Shown here one piece after another: positions 6,683-14,147 of a stretch of DNA of 31,486 bases. The stretch covers positions 1 to 31,486 of IMG/VR virus record IMGVR_UViG_3300046514_000934. One strand, given 5' to 3'. Origin of the DNA: a virus. Both the position numbers and the translations under genes were made by a program. Each line of letters starts with the position of its first letter. Within the stretch, counting starts at the first letter, position 1. The notes beneath the pieces were generated by a model. The model was not told the origin of the DNA. It searched no databases and saw only the letters and a list, made by a program, of their open reading frames with translations.

Positions 6683-8014
6683 ATGGCCTTCACCGACTCC
6701 TTCGATCGTTCGACGGGACTTGGCTCCAACTGGGAGACGGTCTCGGGCCTCGCCTGGTACATCGAGGCCACCAACCAGTGGATGAAGCCGAAGTCCACCA
6801 ACCTGAAGACGGCCGTGCGCGTCGTCGGGTCATTTCCGAACGACCATTACGCCGAGGTCTGGGTCGACATCCCGCTTGACACCGTCCCGCCGAGCCACAC
6901 GCGTTCGCTCTGCGGGCCAGCCGTGCGCGTCGGCGCGACCGGCGACTGCTACTACGTGCAGTTCAACATCGCGGGCCTGGGCCTCTATCGCCGCCAGGGC
7001 TCGGTCGACACCTTCCTCGGCGACTGGGCCGGCACGCAGCCGAGCGACACGTTCGTCAAGGTCAAGTTGGAGGTCATCGGCACGACGCTCACCGTCTACG
7101 TCGGCGGCACGCTGCGGCTGACGCGCACCGACGCGACGCTGACGAGCGGCAACCCGGGCTGCGCCGGGCTGACGGGTGAGACGGCGCTGATGCCGTTCTT
7201 CAACGACTTCGCCAGCACGGACCCTGGCGGCGCGGTCGTCGGCGCGGGGCTGGCGATCGGCGGCGCGGTCGTGCTCGGCGTCAGCCAGTCGGTGTACGTC
7301 GGCGTGGGGTCGGCGGTCGGGTCCGCTGCCGCGCAGTTCCAGAGCAACCAGCCGTTCACGGACAACTTCAACCGCTCGACGGGCCTTGGCCCCAACTGGG
7401 CGACGGTCGAGGGGAACTTCAACTGGGACATCATCGCCGACACGGTGCTGAAGCCGGTGTCGGTGTTCCGGCACACGGGCGTCCGCTGCGTCATCGGCGC
7501 GTTCCCGGACGACCAGTTCTCGGAGTTCTGGACCGAGGTCCCGACGATCGTCGGCAGCAACAAGTCGCTCGGCGGTCCCGCGGTGCGCGTCGGCCCCACG
7601 GGCGACTGCTATTACGTCCAGTTCGTCAAGACGGGCGTCGCGCTCTACCGGCGTCAGGCGGCGGTCGACAACTACGTCGGCGACGCCACGTTCACGAACC
7701 CCAACGACGTGATGACGAAGGTGCGGCTGGAGGCGATCGGCACGACGCTCAAGGTCTACGTCAGCGACGTGCTGAAGCTGACGAGGACGGATGCCAACAT
7801 CACGTCGGGGAACCCCGGCGCGCACAGCCTGACGGGTGAGACGGCATACATCCCGCGCTACGACGACTTCTCGTGTACGCCCTCCGTCGCGTCTGGCATT
7901 GGCGTCGGGTCGGCGGTCGGCGCGGCCATCGTCACGGGCTTCAGTTCGTCGTCGGTCGGCGGTGGCGTCGGGCAGAAGGCGGAGATTTCTGAGCGCCGCC
8001 GGAGGGCGAACTAG
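6683..8014 (+). CDS. Duplicated lectin-like (concanavalin/LamG-type) surface protein
   Basis: A 443-residue protein made of two copies of one domain of about 175-190 residues. Copy one starts with FTDSFDRSTGLGSNW at residue 3 and copy two with FTDNFNRSTGLGPNW at about 221. Both share GPAVRVGxTGDCYYVQF, LYRRQ, a V-D motif and LKLTRTDA or LRLTRTDA. This pattern is that of laminin-G/concanavalin-like jelly rolls that bind sugars. Each copy ends in a Gly/Ala/Val-rich linker containing GVGSAVG. It is probably a virion surface protein that holds host polysaccharide. Stop TAG overlaps the GTG start of the next gene by one base. The fold call is from pattern only; the tandem duplication is plain. Confidence 0.75.
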   Translation: MAFTDSFDRSTGLGSNWETVSGLAWYIEATNQWMKPKSTNLKTAVRVVGSFPNDHYAEVWVDIPLDTVPPSHTRSLCGPAVRVGATGDCYYVQFNIAGLGLYRRQGSVDTFLGDWAGTQPSDTFVKVKLEVIGTTLTVYVGGTLRLTRTDATLTSGNPGCAGLTGETALMPFFNDFASTDPGGAVVGAGLAIGGAVVLGVSQSVYVGVGSAVGSAAAQFQSNQPFTDNFNRSTGLGPNWATVEGNFNWDIIADTVLKPVSVFRHTGVRCVIGAFPDDQFSEFWTEVPTIVGSNKSLGGPAVRVGPTGDCYYVQFVKTGVALYRRQAAVDNYVGDATFTNPNDVMTKVRLEAIGTTLKVYVSDVLKLTRTDANITSGNPGAHSLTGETAYIPRYDDFSCTPSVASGIGVGSAVGAAIVTGFSSSSVGGGVGQKAEISERRRRAN

Positions 8015-10233
8015 TGGCCATCCGCACGGTCGGTCCCATTCGCGACTACACGACGGTGCAGGCGGCGATCAACGCGGCCGCTGGCGGCGACATCATTCAG
8101 TGCGACGCCGGGCGGCTGTTCTCGGAGTGGCTGACGCTGCCGAACAAGGGCGTACTGACGCAGGACATCCTCATCACGACGAGCGCGACGCCCGCGCAGC
8201 TCCCTCCGGCGGGCGTGCGAACGGACCCGTCGTACGCGGCCTTCATGCCGACGATCCAATCTCCGGGGTCGGGCCTGACGACGGTGCAGGTGGCACCGGG
8301 CGCGAATCACTATAAGTTCCAGCACGTGCACTTCCCCGAAGTGCCTGGCGGCTTCAACGCCATCATCAGCATCGGGAAGGCCGGACTGCCGCAGGAGTTC
8401 TACGCCGACGAGCCACATCACATCACCGTCGACCAGTGCTACATCCACGGCGGCATCGTCTGCGGGCAGAAGCTCGGCGTGCAATGCAATGGGCGCTACA
8501 TCTGGGTCACGAACAACTACTTCAACGACATCAAGAGCGTGGGCCAAGACTGCGGCAGCATCACGGGCCTGAACGGGCACGGGCCGTTGGTGGTGATCAA
8601 CAATCGCCTCTGCGGCGGCACCGAGCCGTTCATCTTGGGTGGCGGCGACCCGTCGGTGCGCACGTTCATGACCATCACGGGTGGCGCATCCTCGACGGGC
8701 GCCAACGTGACGTGCTTCGATCCAGGCCACACGCTGTCGGAGCTGCTCATCGGGCAGGGCATCAGCGTGTCGGTGGCGGGCGTCTACACGTTTGCGACCA
8801 TCGCCACCATCACCGGCACAGGCGCCAGCGGCTCGATCACGTTCTCGTCGGTCGGCGGGACGCCGGACGCCGCGTCGCTCATCAAGACGGGCGTCATACT
8901 GGGGATGGAGGGACCGGGCTTCGGCCTCACCTTCCAGCGGAACTGGGTGCTGAACGACCCCTCGTGGGCGAACGGTGTACTGCAGCCGGTGTCTGGCGTC
9001 GTCGCGACGCCGCAGACGGGCCTCGGCGGGACGCTGCCAGCCCAGACGCACTACTACACGGTGCAGGGGTTCAGCACGGGCGGCTACCAGGGCCTCACCG
9101 TCAGCGGCGCGGAGTCGGTCCAGGTGGCCGCCATCCTCACCGCGACCGGGCGCGTGTCATTGTCGTGGACCGCCATCCCCGGCGCGACGAGCTACCGCAT
9201 CTGGCACGCCGACATTTCCGGCACGCGGAACAAGTACGCCACGTCGACGAGCAACAGCTACATCGACGACGGCACGGCGATGACGGCCGCGACGCCGGGC
9301 GGGGCGACGTTCCACCAGATCAAGAACATCTTCGAATTGAAAGCGGTGCAGAACGCCCAGATCGACTCGAACATCTTCGAGTACGCGTGGCGCGGCAACG
9401 GCAACGGGTGGGCGCTCTGGTTCAAGTCGGTCAACCAGAACGGCGACGCGCCGTACCTTCAGACGAAGAACATCGTCTTCGAGAAGAACATCGTCCGGCA
9501 CTGCTACGGCTTCATGGAGGTGCACGGGCGTGAGCGCGGGTCATCGGCGTATCCGTGGGCGGCACCGGTGACAAACCTGATGATACGCAACAACCTGCTG
9601 TACGACTCCGGTGGCGTGTGGGCGCAGGGCGGGTCGCAGTACGACATGAACTGCCTCGAAGGCATCACCAACATGACCATCGACCACAACACGCTGATCC
9701 ACGTCGGCAGTGGCAGCATGGTCGTGGACGCGACGCAGCTGACGCCGATGCTCGGGTTGGTCATCACCAACAACATGATGCGGAAGGAGAGCTTCGGCAT
9801 CAAGTCGGGCGGCTTCGCCTCTGGCACGGCCTCCCTGAACGCGGTGACCTCGGGCGGCTATACGTTCGACCACAACGCGATCGCGGACTCGAACAGCGGC
9901 ATCGACGGTGCAGGGAACTTTTACGAATCGGCGGCACTGTGGCAGGCGGAGTTCGTCAACTACGTCTTCGACGGTAGTGCAGGGGCGGACTTCCACATCA
10001 AGCCAGGGAGTGCGTATCACAACGCGGGGCTGGACGGCAAGGACATCGGCTGCGACGTCGACCTCGTACTGGCGGCGACGGCGAACGTGACGACGTCCGG
10101 CTCCGGCGGCAGCCAGTTCGCGGCGCAGGCGGGCATGCTCGTCGCGGCGTCTGGCACGCTCGCGGCCCTGCCGCCCGCCGTCGACCAGCGCGTGCAGTTG
10201 GCACATCCCGGGAACCGCGTGTATGCGCGATAG
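8014..10233 (+). CDS. Beta-helix tailspike with inserted fibronectin-like domain
   Basis: A 739-residue protein starting at GTG 8014 inside the previous stop codon. The N-terminus (RTVGPIRDYTTVQAAINAAAGGDII) is the classic opening of pectate-lyase-like right-handed beta-helices. Later rungs show repeated asparagine ladders such as NNYFND, IRNNLLYD, IDHNTLIH and ITNNMMRK. Residues of about 328-423 form a fibronectin type III-like insertion with VSLSWTAIPGATSYRIWHAD. Such proteins usually bind or cut host surface polysaccharide. No catalytic residues can be assigned by eye. The last 70 residues are Ala/Gly-rich (LVAASGTLAALPP). It is grouped with the lectin-like protein and may share a receptor-binding role. 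Confidence 0.82.
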   Translation: MAIRTVGPIRDYTTVQAAINAAAGGDIIQCDAGRLFSEWLTLPNKGVLTQDILITTSATPAQLPPAGVRTDPSYAAFMPTIQSPGSGLTTVQVAPGANHYKFQHVHFPEVPGGFNAIISIGKAGLPQEFYADEPHHITVDQCYIHGGIVCGQKLGVQCNGRYIWVTNNYFNDIKSVGQDCGSITGLNGHGPLVVINNRLCGGTEPFILGGGDPSVRTFMTITGGASSTGANVTCFDPGHTLSELLIGQGISVSVAGVYTFATIATITGTGASGSITFSSVGGTPDAASLIKTGVILGMEGPGFGLTFQRNWVLNDPSWANGVLQPVSGVVATPQTGLGGTLPAQTHYYTVQGFSTGGYQGLTVSGAESVQVAAILTATGRVSLSWTAIPGATSYRIWHADISGTRNKYATSTSNSYIDDGTAMTAATPGGATFHQIKNIFELKAVQNAQIDSNIFEYAWRGNGNGWALWFKSVNQNGDAPYLQTKNIVFEKNIVRHCYGFMEVHGRERGSSAYPWAAPVTNLMIRNNLLYDSGGVWAQGGSQYDMNCLEGITNMTIDHNTLIHVGSGSMVVDATQLTPMLGLVITNNMMRKESFGIKSGGFASGTASLNAVTSGGYTFDHNAIADSNSGIDGAGNFYESAALWQAEFVNYVFDGSAGADFHIKPGSAYHNAGLDGKDIGCDVDLVLAATANVTTSGSGGSQFAAQAGMLVAASGTLAALPPAVDQRVQLAHPGNRVYAR

Positions 10234-10242
10234 GACCCTATC
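10229..10242 (+). promoter_or_regulatory. Hairpin over ribosome site of next gene
   Basis: GATAG-GACC-CTATC folds a 5-bp stem with a 4-base loop and ends directly before the ATG at 10243. The only ribosome-site-like bases, AGGA (10232-10235), lie within it. It also covers the TAG stop of the tailspike gene, so passing ribosomes could open it, giving coupled translation. The fold is seen and the role inferred. Confidence 0.4.
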
Positions 10243-11043
10243 ATGGATTTGAGAGAAGGCACAGTCGTCACCATCACGCTCGGCCCGTTCCTCGACAAGG
10301 CCGACGCCCTCACGCCGCTGACGGCCATCACGCCCGCCATCAAGGTCGCCAAGAACGGCGGCACGATGGGCGCGCGGAGCAGCGCGGTGGCCGTGACGCA
10401 CGACGCCGACGGGTACTACAAGGTGGGGCTGGACGCGACCGACACCGGCACGCGCGGCGTGCTGAAGGTGATGTCGACGGCGGCGGCGACCTTCTTCCCC
10501 GTGTGGCAGGACTACAACGTGCTGTCGGCGGCGGCGTACGACGAGAAGTACCTGGCGGCGTTCGCACTGCAGTCTGCCGCAGGCAGCACGGCGACGCTCG
10601 ACGCGAGTGCGAGCGCGGTCGACGACTACTACAAGGACATGTTCCTGGTGATCACAAGCGGCACCGGGTCGGGACAGACGCGGCGCATCATCGGCTACGT
10701 GGGCAGCACGAAGGTGGCGACGGTCGACCGGGCTTGGGGCACGAACCCGACGACCGGCAGCACGTTCCGCCTCGTGGCGAACGGCTCCATCGTCACGACG
10801 CAGGCCGAGCGCGACCTCGTGGCGACGGCCCTGCTCGACCTCGCCAACAGCATCGAGACCGGGCTGACGTTCCGGCAGGCGCAGCGGCTGGCGTCGGCGG
10901 TGCTGAACGGGAAGCTGAGCGGCGCGACGAACGGCCCCGGGACGGTGGTCTTCCGCAACGCGGTGGCGGACAGCAAGAACAGGGTGACGGCCATTCAGGA
11001 CATCTACGGCAACAGGACGACCGTCACGAGCGACGCGACATGA
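10243..11043 (+). CDS. Putative fibre/spike-associated structural protein
   Basis: A 266-residue protein. The N-terminus looks like a phage beta-sandwich (VTITLGPFLDKADALTPLTAI, then YYKVGLDATDTGTRGVLKV), followed by VWQDYNVL. The middle (DDYYKDMFLVITSGTGSGQTRRI, STKVATVDRAWG) is a compact beta domain often seen in phage tail-module proteins. The end from about 205 has GLTFRQAQRLASAVLNGKLSG and a small beta tail (NRVTAIQDIYGNRTTV). All three parts recur together in environmental phage structural genes, but I cannot name a tested function. It overlaps the next gene by four bases (ATGA). Likely part of the surface fibre assembly with its neighbours. Confidence 0.6.
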   Translation: MDLREGTVVTITLGPFLDKADALTPLTAITPAIKVAKNGGTMGARSSAVAVTHDADGYYKVGLDATDTGTRGVLKVMSTAAATFFPVWQDYNVLSAAAYDEKYLAAFALQSAAGSTATLDASASAVDDYYKDMFLVITSGTGSGQTRRIIGYVGSTKVATVDRAWGTNPTTGSTFRLVANGSIVTTQAERDLVATALLDLANSIETGLTFRQAQRLASAVLNGKLSGATNGPGTVVFRNAVADSKNRVTAIQDIYGNRTTVTSDAT

Positions 11044-11375
11044 ACATGTTCACGGTGATCGACCTCATCTTGGGTGCGATCAACAAACGATTCGACGACA
11101 TGAGTGTGCAATTAACGCAGCTTTCACAGCAGGTGACAACCATGGATGCAGCCACGCAAGCAGCACTCGACGCCCTCAGCGCGGAAGTCGCGCGCGAGAC
11201 CACGATCGAAGCGTCGGTCAAGACGCTCCTTGAGGGCCTCGCAGCCCAGATCGAGGCGCTGAAGAACACGCAGACGGACCCGGCGGTCATCGCCGCGATT
11301 CAGGCGGCGGCGGACCTGGTGAAGGCGAACAACGACAAGTTCGCGGCCGACGTGACCGCCAACACCCCTACGTAG
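11040..11375 (+). CDS. Small coiled-coil protein
   Basis: A 111-residue protein starting at ATG 11040, overlapping the previous stop in an ATGA junction, which supports coupled translation. The sequence has heptad-like spacing (LTQLSQQVTTMDAATQAALDALSAEV, split by short polar runs) and no Cys or Trp, fitting a long alpha-helical coiled coil. Similar small proteins occur in phage structural regions. Role unknown; it may trimerise and support a neighbouring fibre. Confidence 0.65.
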   Translation: MNMFTVIDLILGAINKRFDDMSVQLTQLSQQVTTMDAATQAALDALSAEVARETTIEASVKTLLEGLAAQIEALKNTQTDPAVIAAIQAAADLVKANNDKFAADVTANTPT

Positions 11376-11401
11376 CCGTGGTCAACGTTCCAGGGTGGCC
11401 G

Positions 11402-11431
11402 CCGCAGCACGGGTCGTCCACCTCGCTGCGG
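11402..11431 (+). promoter_or_regulatory. Inverted repeat CCGCAGC/GCTGCGG
   Basis: A perfect 7-bp inverted repeat with a 16-base loop, in the short gap after the coiled-coil gene. There is no T tract, so a rho-independent terminator is unlikely. It could be an RNA structure before the next start or chance in GC-rich DNA. Confidence 0.25.
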
Positions 11432-11460
11432 TTCATCGGGTGGGCGTGGAGGATGCGGTG

Positions 11461-11685
11461 GTGAAGGCAGAGCAGGTCGGGCCCGACATCGTGATGCAGA
11501 TGCAGTTCGCGCAGGCTATGTTGAAAATGTCTCCGTCGGATGGCATCGGCGTGGCACTGTCCTATTTGCTCTTGATGTCGGAGCTCGAACCAGCGAGGGT
11601 CCGCGCGATCTTGAATGAGAAAGTCGTTCGCGAAGGGTTCGTCGGCGTTTCGATGATCGAGACGCTGAACAGGATTTGCAGGTAA
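11461..11685 (+). CDS. Small hypothetical protein
   Basis: A 74-residue, mostly helical protein (VMQMQFAQAMLKM, IGVALSYLLLMSELEPARV, SMIETLNRICR). The frame is open from 11395, but the GTG at 11461 is preferred because GGAGG (11448-11452) sits eight bases upstream; GTG at 11440, 11446 and 11458 are alternatives. It ends four bases before the next gene. Not recognised. Its placement among virion genes suggests a minor structural or assembly protein. Confidence 0.5.
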   Translation: MKAEQVGPDIVMQMQFAQAMLKMSPSDGIGVALSYLLLMSELEPARVRAILNEKVVREGFVGVSMIETLNRICR

Positions 11686-11689
11686 CCAA

Positions 11690-12142
11690 ATGGCCAAAAG
11701 TACTGCCTACGCGAACAGCTTGCTGCTGCTGATGTTCAACATGACGGCCTTCGCCACCATGGCGAAGAAGACGTCTGACGTTTCGGGCGTCACGGACGTC
11801 GCCAGCATCTTTGCCAGTTTGCACACGGCTGACCCCGGCACGACCGGGGACCAGACGACGAGCGAGATGACCGTCGGCGCATACAACACGTACGCGCGCG
11901 TGGCGGTCGTGCGTTCGGCCAGCGGGTGGACAATCACCAGCAACTCGTGCAGCCCGCTCGCCCAGGTTACGTTCCCCGCTGGCGTCAGCGGATCGGGTGC
12001 GTCGGCCGGGTGGTTTGGCCTTGGTACGTTGACGTCAGGCGCTGGCGTGCGCATGTACTCTGGTACGATCACGCCGCCCATCGCGTGCGGCGCGGGCGTC
12101 ACGCCGGGGCTGTCGACGGCCTCGACCATCGTGGAGACGTAG
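11690..12142 (+). CDS. Gp80-like phage structural protein, copy 2
   Basis: A 150-residue beta-rich protein with the same outline as the 6242 gene product: a helical N-terminus (ANSLLLLMFN), a segment IFASLHTADPGTTGDQ matching the ALFTSAP region, then EMTVGAYNTYARVAV, a WFGLGT core and a final TITPPIACGAGVTPGLS. This order fits the family found in many phage head/tail modules. The three copies in this window are strongly diverged, so they probably do different jobs rather than being recent duplicates. It overlaps no neighbour and lies one base before the following start. Confidence 0.7.
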   Translation: MAKSTAYANSLLLLMFNMTAFATMAKKTSDVSGVTDVASIFASLHTADPGTTGDQTTSEMTVGAYNTYARVAVVRSASGWTITSNSCSPLAQVTFPAGVSGSGASAGWFGLGTLTSGAGVRMYSGTITPPIACGAGVTPGLSTASTIVET

Positions 12143-12143
12143 C

Positions 12144-12506
12144 ATGGCAGTCGTGACCGGACACGCCATCGCCGCGCAGTCGCAGTACGACCTCGTCGTG
12201 CCGGGCGCGTCCATTCGCCTGCAGAAGGCGATGGAAGAGGCAGTGCTGACCGCGAACCGCGAGGGCATCGCGAACGAAGAGCAGAACTCGCCCATCATCA
12301 AGCGGCGCATGATGCTGGCGCATCAGAAGGAGCTGCGCGCGATCATGGTCGAGGCGCACGTGAAGCAGCGGCAGGAAGCCTTGTGGGCACTCGAAGCGAG
12401 GGTCAGCGAGCTGCTCGCGCAGCACATGGCCCTCGTCGTCGGCGCCGAGCAGGCGCACATTCAGGAACTGGCGGCCCTCGACACGAACATCGAGGAACTC
12501 ACGTGA
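12144..12506 (+). CDS. Helical hypothetical protein before MuF-like gene
   Basis: A 120-residue protein, almost entirely helical by composition, with long charged heptads (IKRRMMLAHQKELRAIMVEAH, ALWALEARVSELLAQHM). GGAG eight bases upstream of the ATG is a fair ribosome site. Its end overlaps the GTG of the head morphogenesis gene by four bases (GTGA), so the two are likely co-translated. I do not recognise the family. A coiled-coil partner or chaperone for head assembly is possible from context only. Confidence 0.6.
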   Translation: MAVVTGHAIAAQSQYDLVVPGASIRLQKAMEEAVLTANREGIANEEQNSPIIKRRMMLAHQKELRAIMVEAHVKQRQEALWALEARVSELLAQHMALVVGAEQAHIQELAALDTNIEELT

Positions 12507-13309
12507 CGACGTTCCCGCTTGCCCCCGAGGCCGGTGCACACCTGCTGGCGCAGGTACTGCGGACGCGGCTCCGTGCGGCCAAGCAGTACCGTCCCGAGAC
12601 GTTGGTCCACGCGGCGGCCGACAAGCACCTGAAGAAGATCAGCGTCGCCGTCCGTTACGCCTTCGCCGCCGGTCGTCGAGCCCTTGGGCACGCTGGGCAC
12701 CCGAACGTGGACGCGGCGGCGAATACCGTGCGGCTCGAGCTGATGCACGTGCTGCGGCAGCCGCTGCTGGATACGCTGGCGGCGGGCGGGAACGCGGCGC
12801 TGAAGATGCTGCCGCAGGCGAGGGCGGCAGAAGAGCGAGCCCTCGCCGACGCCAAGTTCACGATGCGCTTCGACGTCTCTGATCCCGAAGCCATCGCCTG
12901 GGCCAACGAGCACGCGGCGGAGCTCGCCCACGGCATCAGCGACACGACGCGGCAGCGCATCGCGAAGGCCGTCGCCGATGCGCTCGCGGGGGACGGCATC
13001 GAGGCGGCGTACAGCGAGATCGAGGACGCGGTCGGCGACGCGGACCGCGCGGAGATGATCGCCCGCACCGAGACGATGACGGCCGCGAACGAGGGTCAGC
13101 GCCAGGGCTGGGACCAGGCGGTCGAAAGCGGCCTGTTGACGGGCGACGAGAAGAAGGAATGGATCGCCACGGGCGACGCGAACGTGTGCCCGCAGTGCGA
13201 CGAGCTCGACGGCACGGTGGTCGGGTTGGACGAAGAGTATCCGAACGACGGCGGCGACGGGCCACCGGCGCATCCCGACTGCCGGTGCACGGAAGGGATT
13301 GTAGGGTGA
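12503..13309 (+). CDS. Phage Mu gpF-like head morphogenesis protein
   Basis: A 268-residue minor head protein. The C-terminal domain carries the family signature: IARTETMTAANEGQRQGW at 187-203, then KKEWIATGDANVCPQCDELDG and a closing HPDCRC. The pattern C229-x2-C232 with H257-x2-C260-x-C262 is the usual zinc-like site. Members are built into the procapsid next to the portal, and some are injected with DNA. The N-terminal 120 residues are helical and unrecognised. The start is GTG 12503, overlapping the preceding stop. The next gene begins by GTGA overlap at 13306. Confidence 0.9.
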   Translation: MTTFPLAPEAGAHLLAQVLRTRLRAAKQYRPETLVHAAADKHLKKISVAVRYAFAAGRRALGHAGHPNVDAAANTVRLELMHVLRQPLLDTLAAGGNAALKMLPQARAAEERALADAKFTMRFDVSDPEAIAWANEHAAELAHGISDTTRQRIAKAVADALAGDGIEAAYSEIEDAVGDADRAEMIARTETMTAANEGQRQGWDQAVESGLLTGDEKKEWIATGDANVCPQCDELDGTVVGLDEEYPNDGGDGPPAHPDCRCTEGIVG

Positions 13310-13593
13310 CGACGATGCGAAGCAACGTGTTCGCGCTCTCGTTCGTTGCGACGGTGCCGTACCTCATCGACAACGCGTTTCCGATCCTCAACTTCATCGG
13401 GATCATCCTCGTCCTCATCCTGTTTCAGTACATGCGTGCGGCGTGGGATGACATGAAGGCGGCGACGCTGGAGATGAAGAAGGCGCTCGACCTGATGAAA
13501 GCGGAGATTGCTTCCCGTACGACGCTCGCGGCACGCCTAGAACAGTACCTCACCCAACAGGCGCATGCGAACGAGGACGATGGACAACCTTGA
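13306..13593 (+). CDS. Small membrane protein 1 with coiled coil
   Basis: A 95-residue protein with two hydrophobic stretches at about 8-21 (VFALSFVATVPYLI) and 25-43 (FPILNFIGIILVLILF), followed by a charged helix rich in Lys/Glu. The GTG at 13306 is chosen over ATG 13315 because GGAAGGG (13291-13297) is eight bases upstream of the GTG and because it overlaps the previous stop. It is the first of three adjacent membrane proteins. Size and shape fit a holin-like or other lysis protein, but similar small membrane proteins also occur in head modules, so the function is open. Confidence 0.6.
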   Translation: MTTMRSNVFALSFVATVPYLIDNAFPILNFIGIILVLILFQYMRAAWDDMKAATLEMKKALDLMKAEIASRTTLAARLEQYLTQQAHANEDDGQP

Positions 13594-13948
13594 GATTGCC
13601 AAGGCCGCCACGGCCATTCCGCTTACGGCGTTGCTCCTCCTCGTCCTCATCGGCGGGTACATGGGGTGGTGGATCTATGGGTCGCTGCACCGGGCGCAGA
13701 TCCTGGAGAAGGACAAGCAGATCATCGACGAGACGGCCCGAGCCGACAAGTGGGAAGGACGGTTTCTGGAGTTGAACGCGAAGTTGGACAGTCTCCGGCG
13801 GGTGACGAACGCCATCGGCAACGCCGTCGACGGTACGGCGACCGTCGCGGCCGACAAGCTGGCCAACGTCGAGCAGACGCTGGAAACGGTGCGCGCCGAG
13901 CTGACCGAGATCAAGTCGCGCGGCCAGCAGCGGCGGCAGGGAGAATAA
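13580..13948 (+). CDS. Small membrane protein 2 with long coiled coil
   Basis: A 122-residue protein with one transmembrane segment at about 13-33 (IPLTALLLLVLIGGYMGWWIY), then about 85 residues of charged helix (LEKDKQIIDETARADKW, VEQTLETVRAELTEI). This single-anchor plus coiled-coil form resembles inner-membrane spanin subunits (Rz-like), though no partner lipoprotein was found. Start ATG 13580 has GAGG five bases upstream; ATG 13565 is also in frame. It overlaps the end of the previous gene. Confidence 0.6.
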   Translation: MDNLEIAKAATAIPLTALLLLVLIGGYMGWWIYGSLHRAQILEKDKQIIDETARADKWEGRFLELNAKLDSLRRVTNAIGNAVDGTATVAADKLANVEQTLETVRAELTEIKSRGQQRRQGE

Positions 13949-13949
13949 C

Positions 13950-14147
13950 ATGACGTTCATCGTCAGCTTATTGATTTGGATCCTGTTCTTCGTCCTCGTC
14001 GTGGTGCTCGTCAAGTGGGTGCTCGGCGAGGTCGGCGCCCCGGCCAACGTGCAGAAGATCGTGCTGTTGATCCTGGCGCTGCTCTTTGTGCTGTGGCTGT
14101 TTCAGGGCGCGATGATCATGCTGCCGATGCCCGTGAGGAGATTCTAA
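13950..14147 (+). CDS. Small two-helix membrane protein (holin-like)
   Basis: A 65-residue, very hydrophobic protein: one membrane segment at about 4-21 (IVSLLIWILFFVLVVVLV), a short loop, and a second at about 36-58 (IVLLILALLFVLWLFQGAMIM). It ends in MPVRRF, a short basic tail. Two-helix proteins of this size are typical of class II holins, but the family cannot be assigned by sequence. GGGAGA just upstream is a good ribosome site. Its TAA shares one base with the protease ATG. Confidence 0.6.
   Translation: MTFIVSLLIWILFFVLVVVLVKWVLGEVGAPANVQKIVLLILALLFVLWLFQGAMIMLPMPVRRF

Noticed and set aside
11368-11697. Minus-strand frame with Cys/His residues resembling an HNH nuclease
   Set aside because: The Cys/His pattern does not match an HNH motif on inspection, and the + strand frame has a well-placed GGAGG site.
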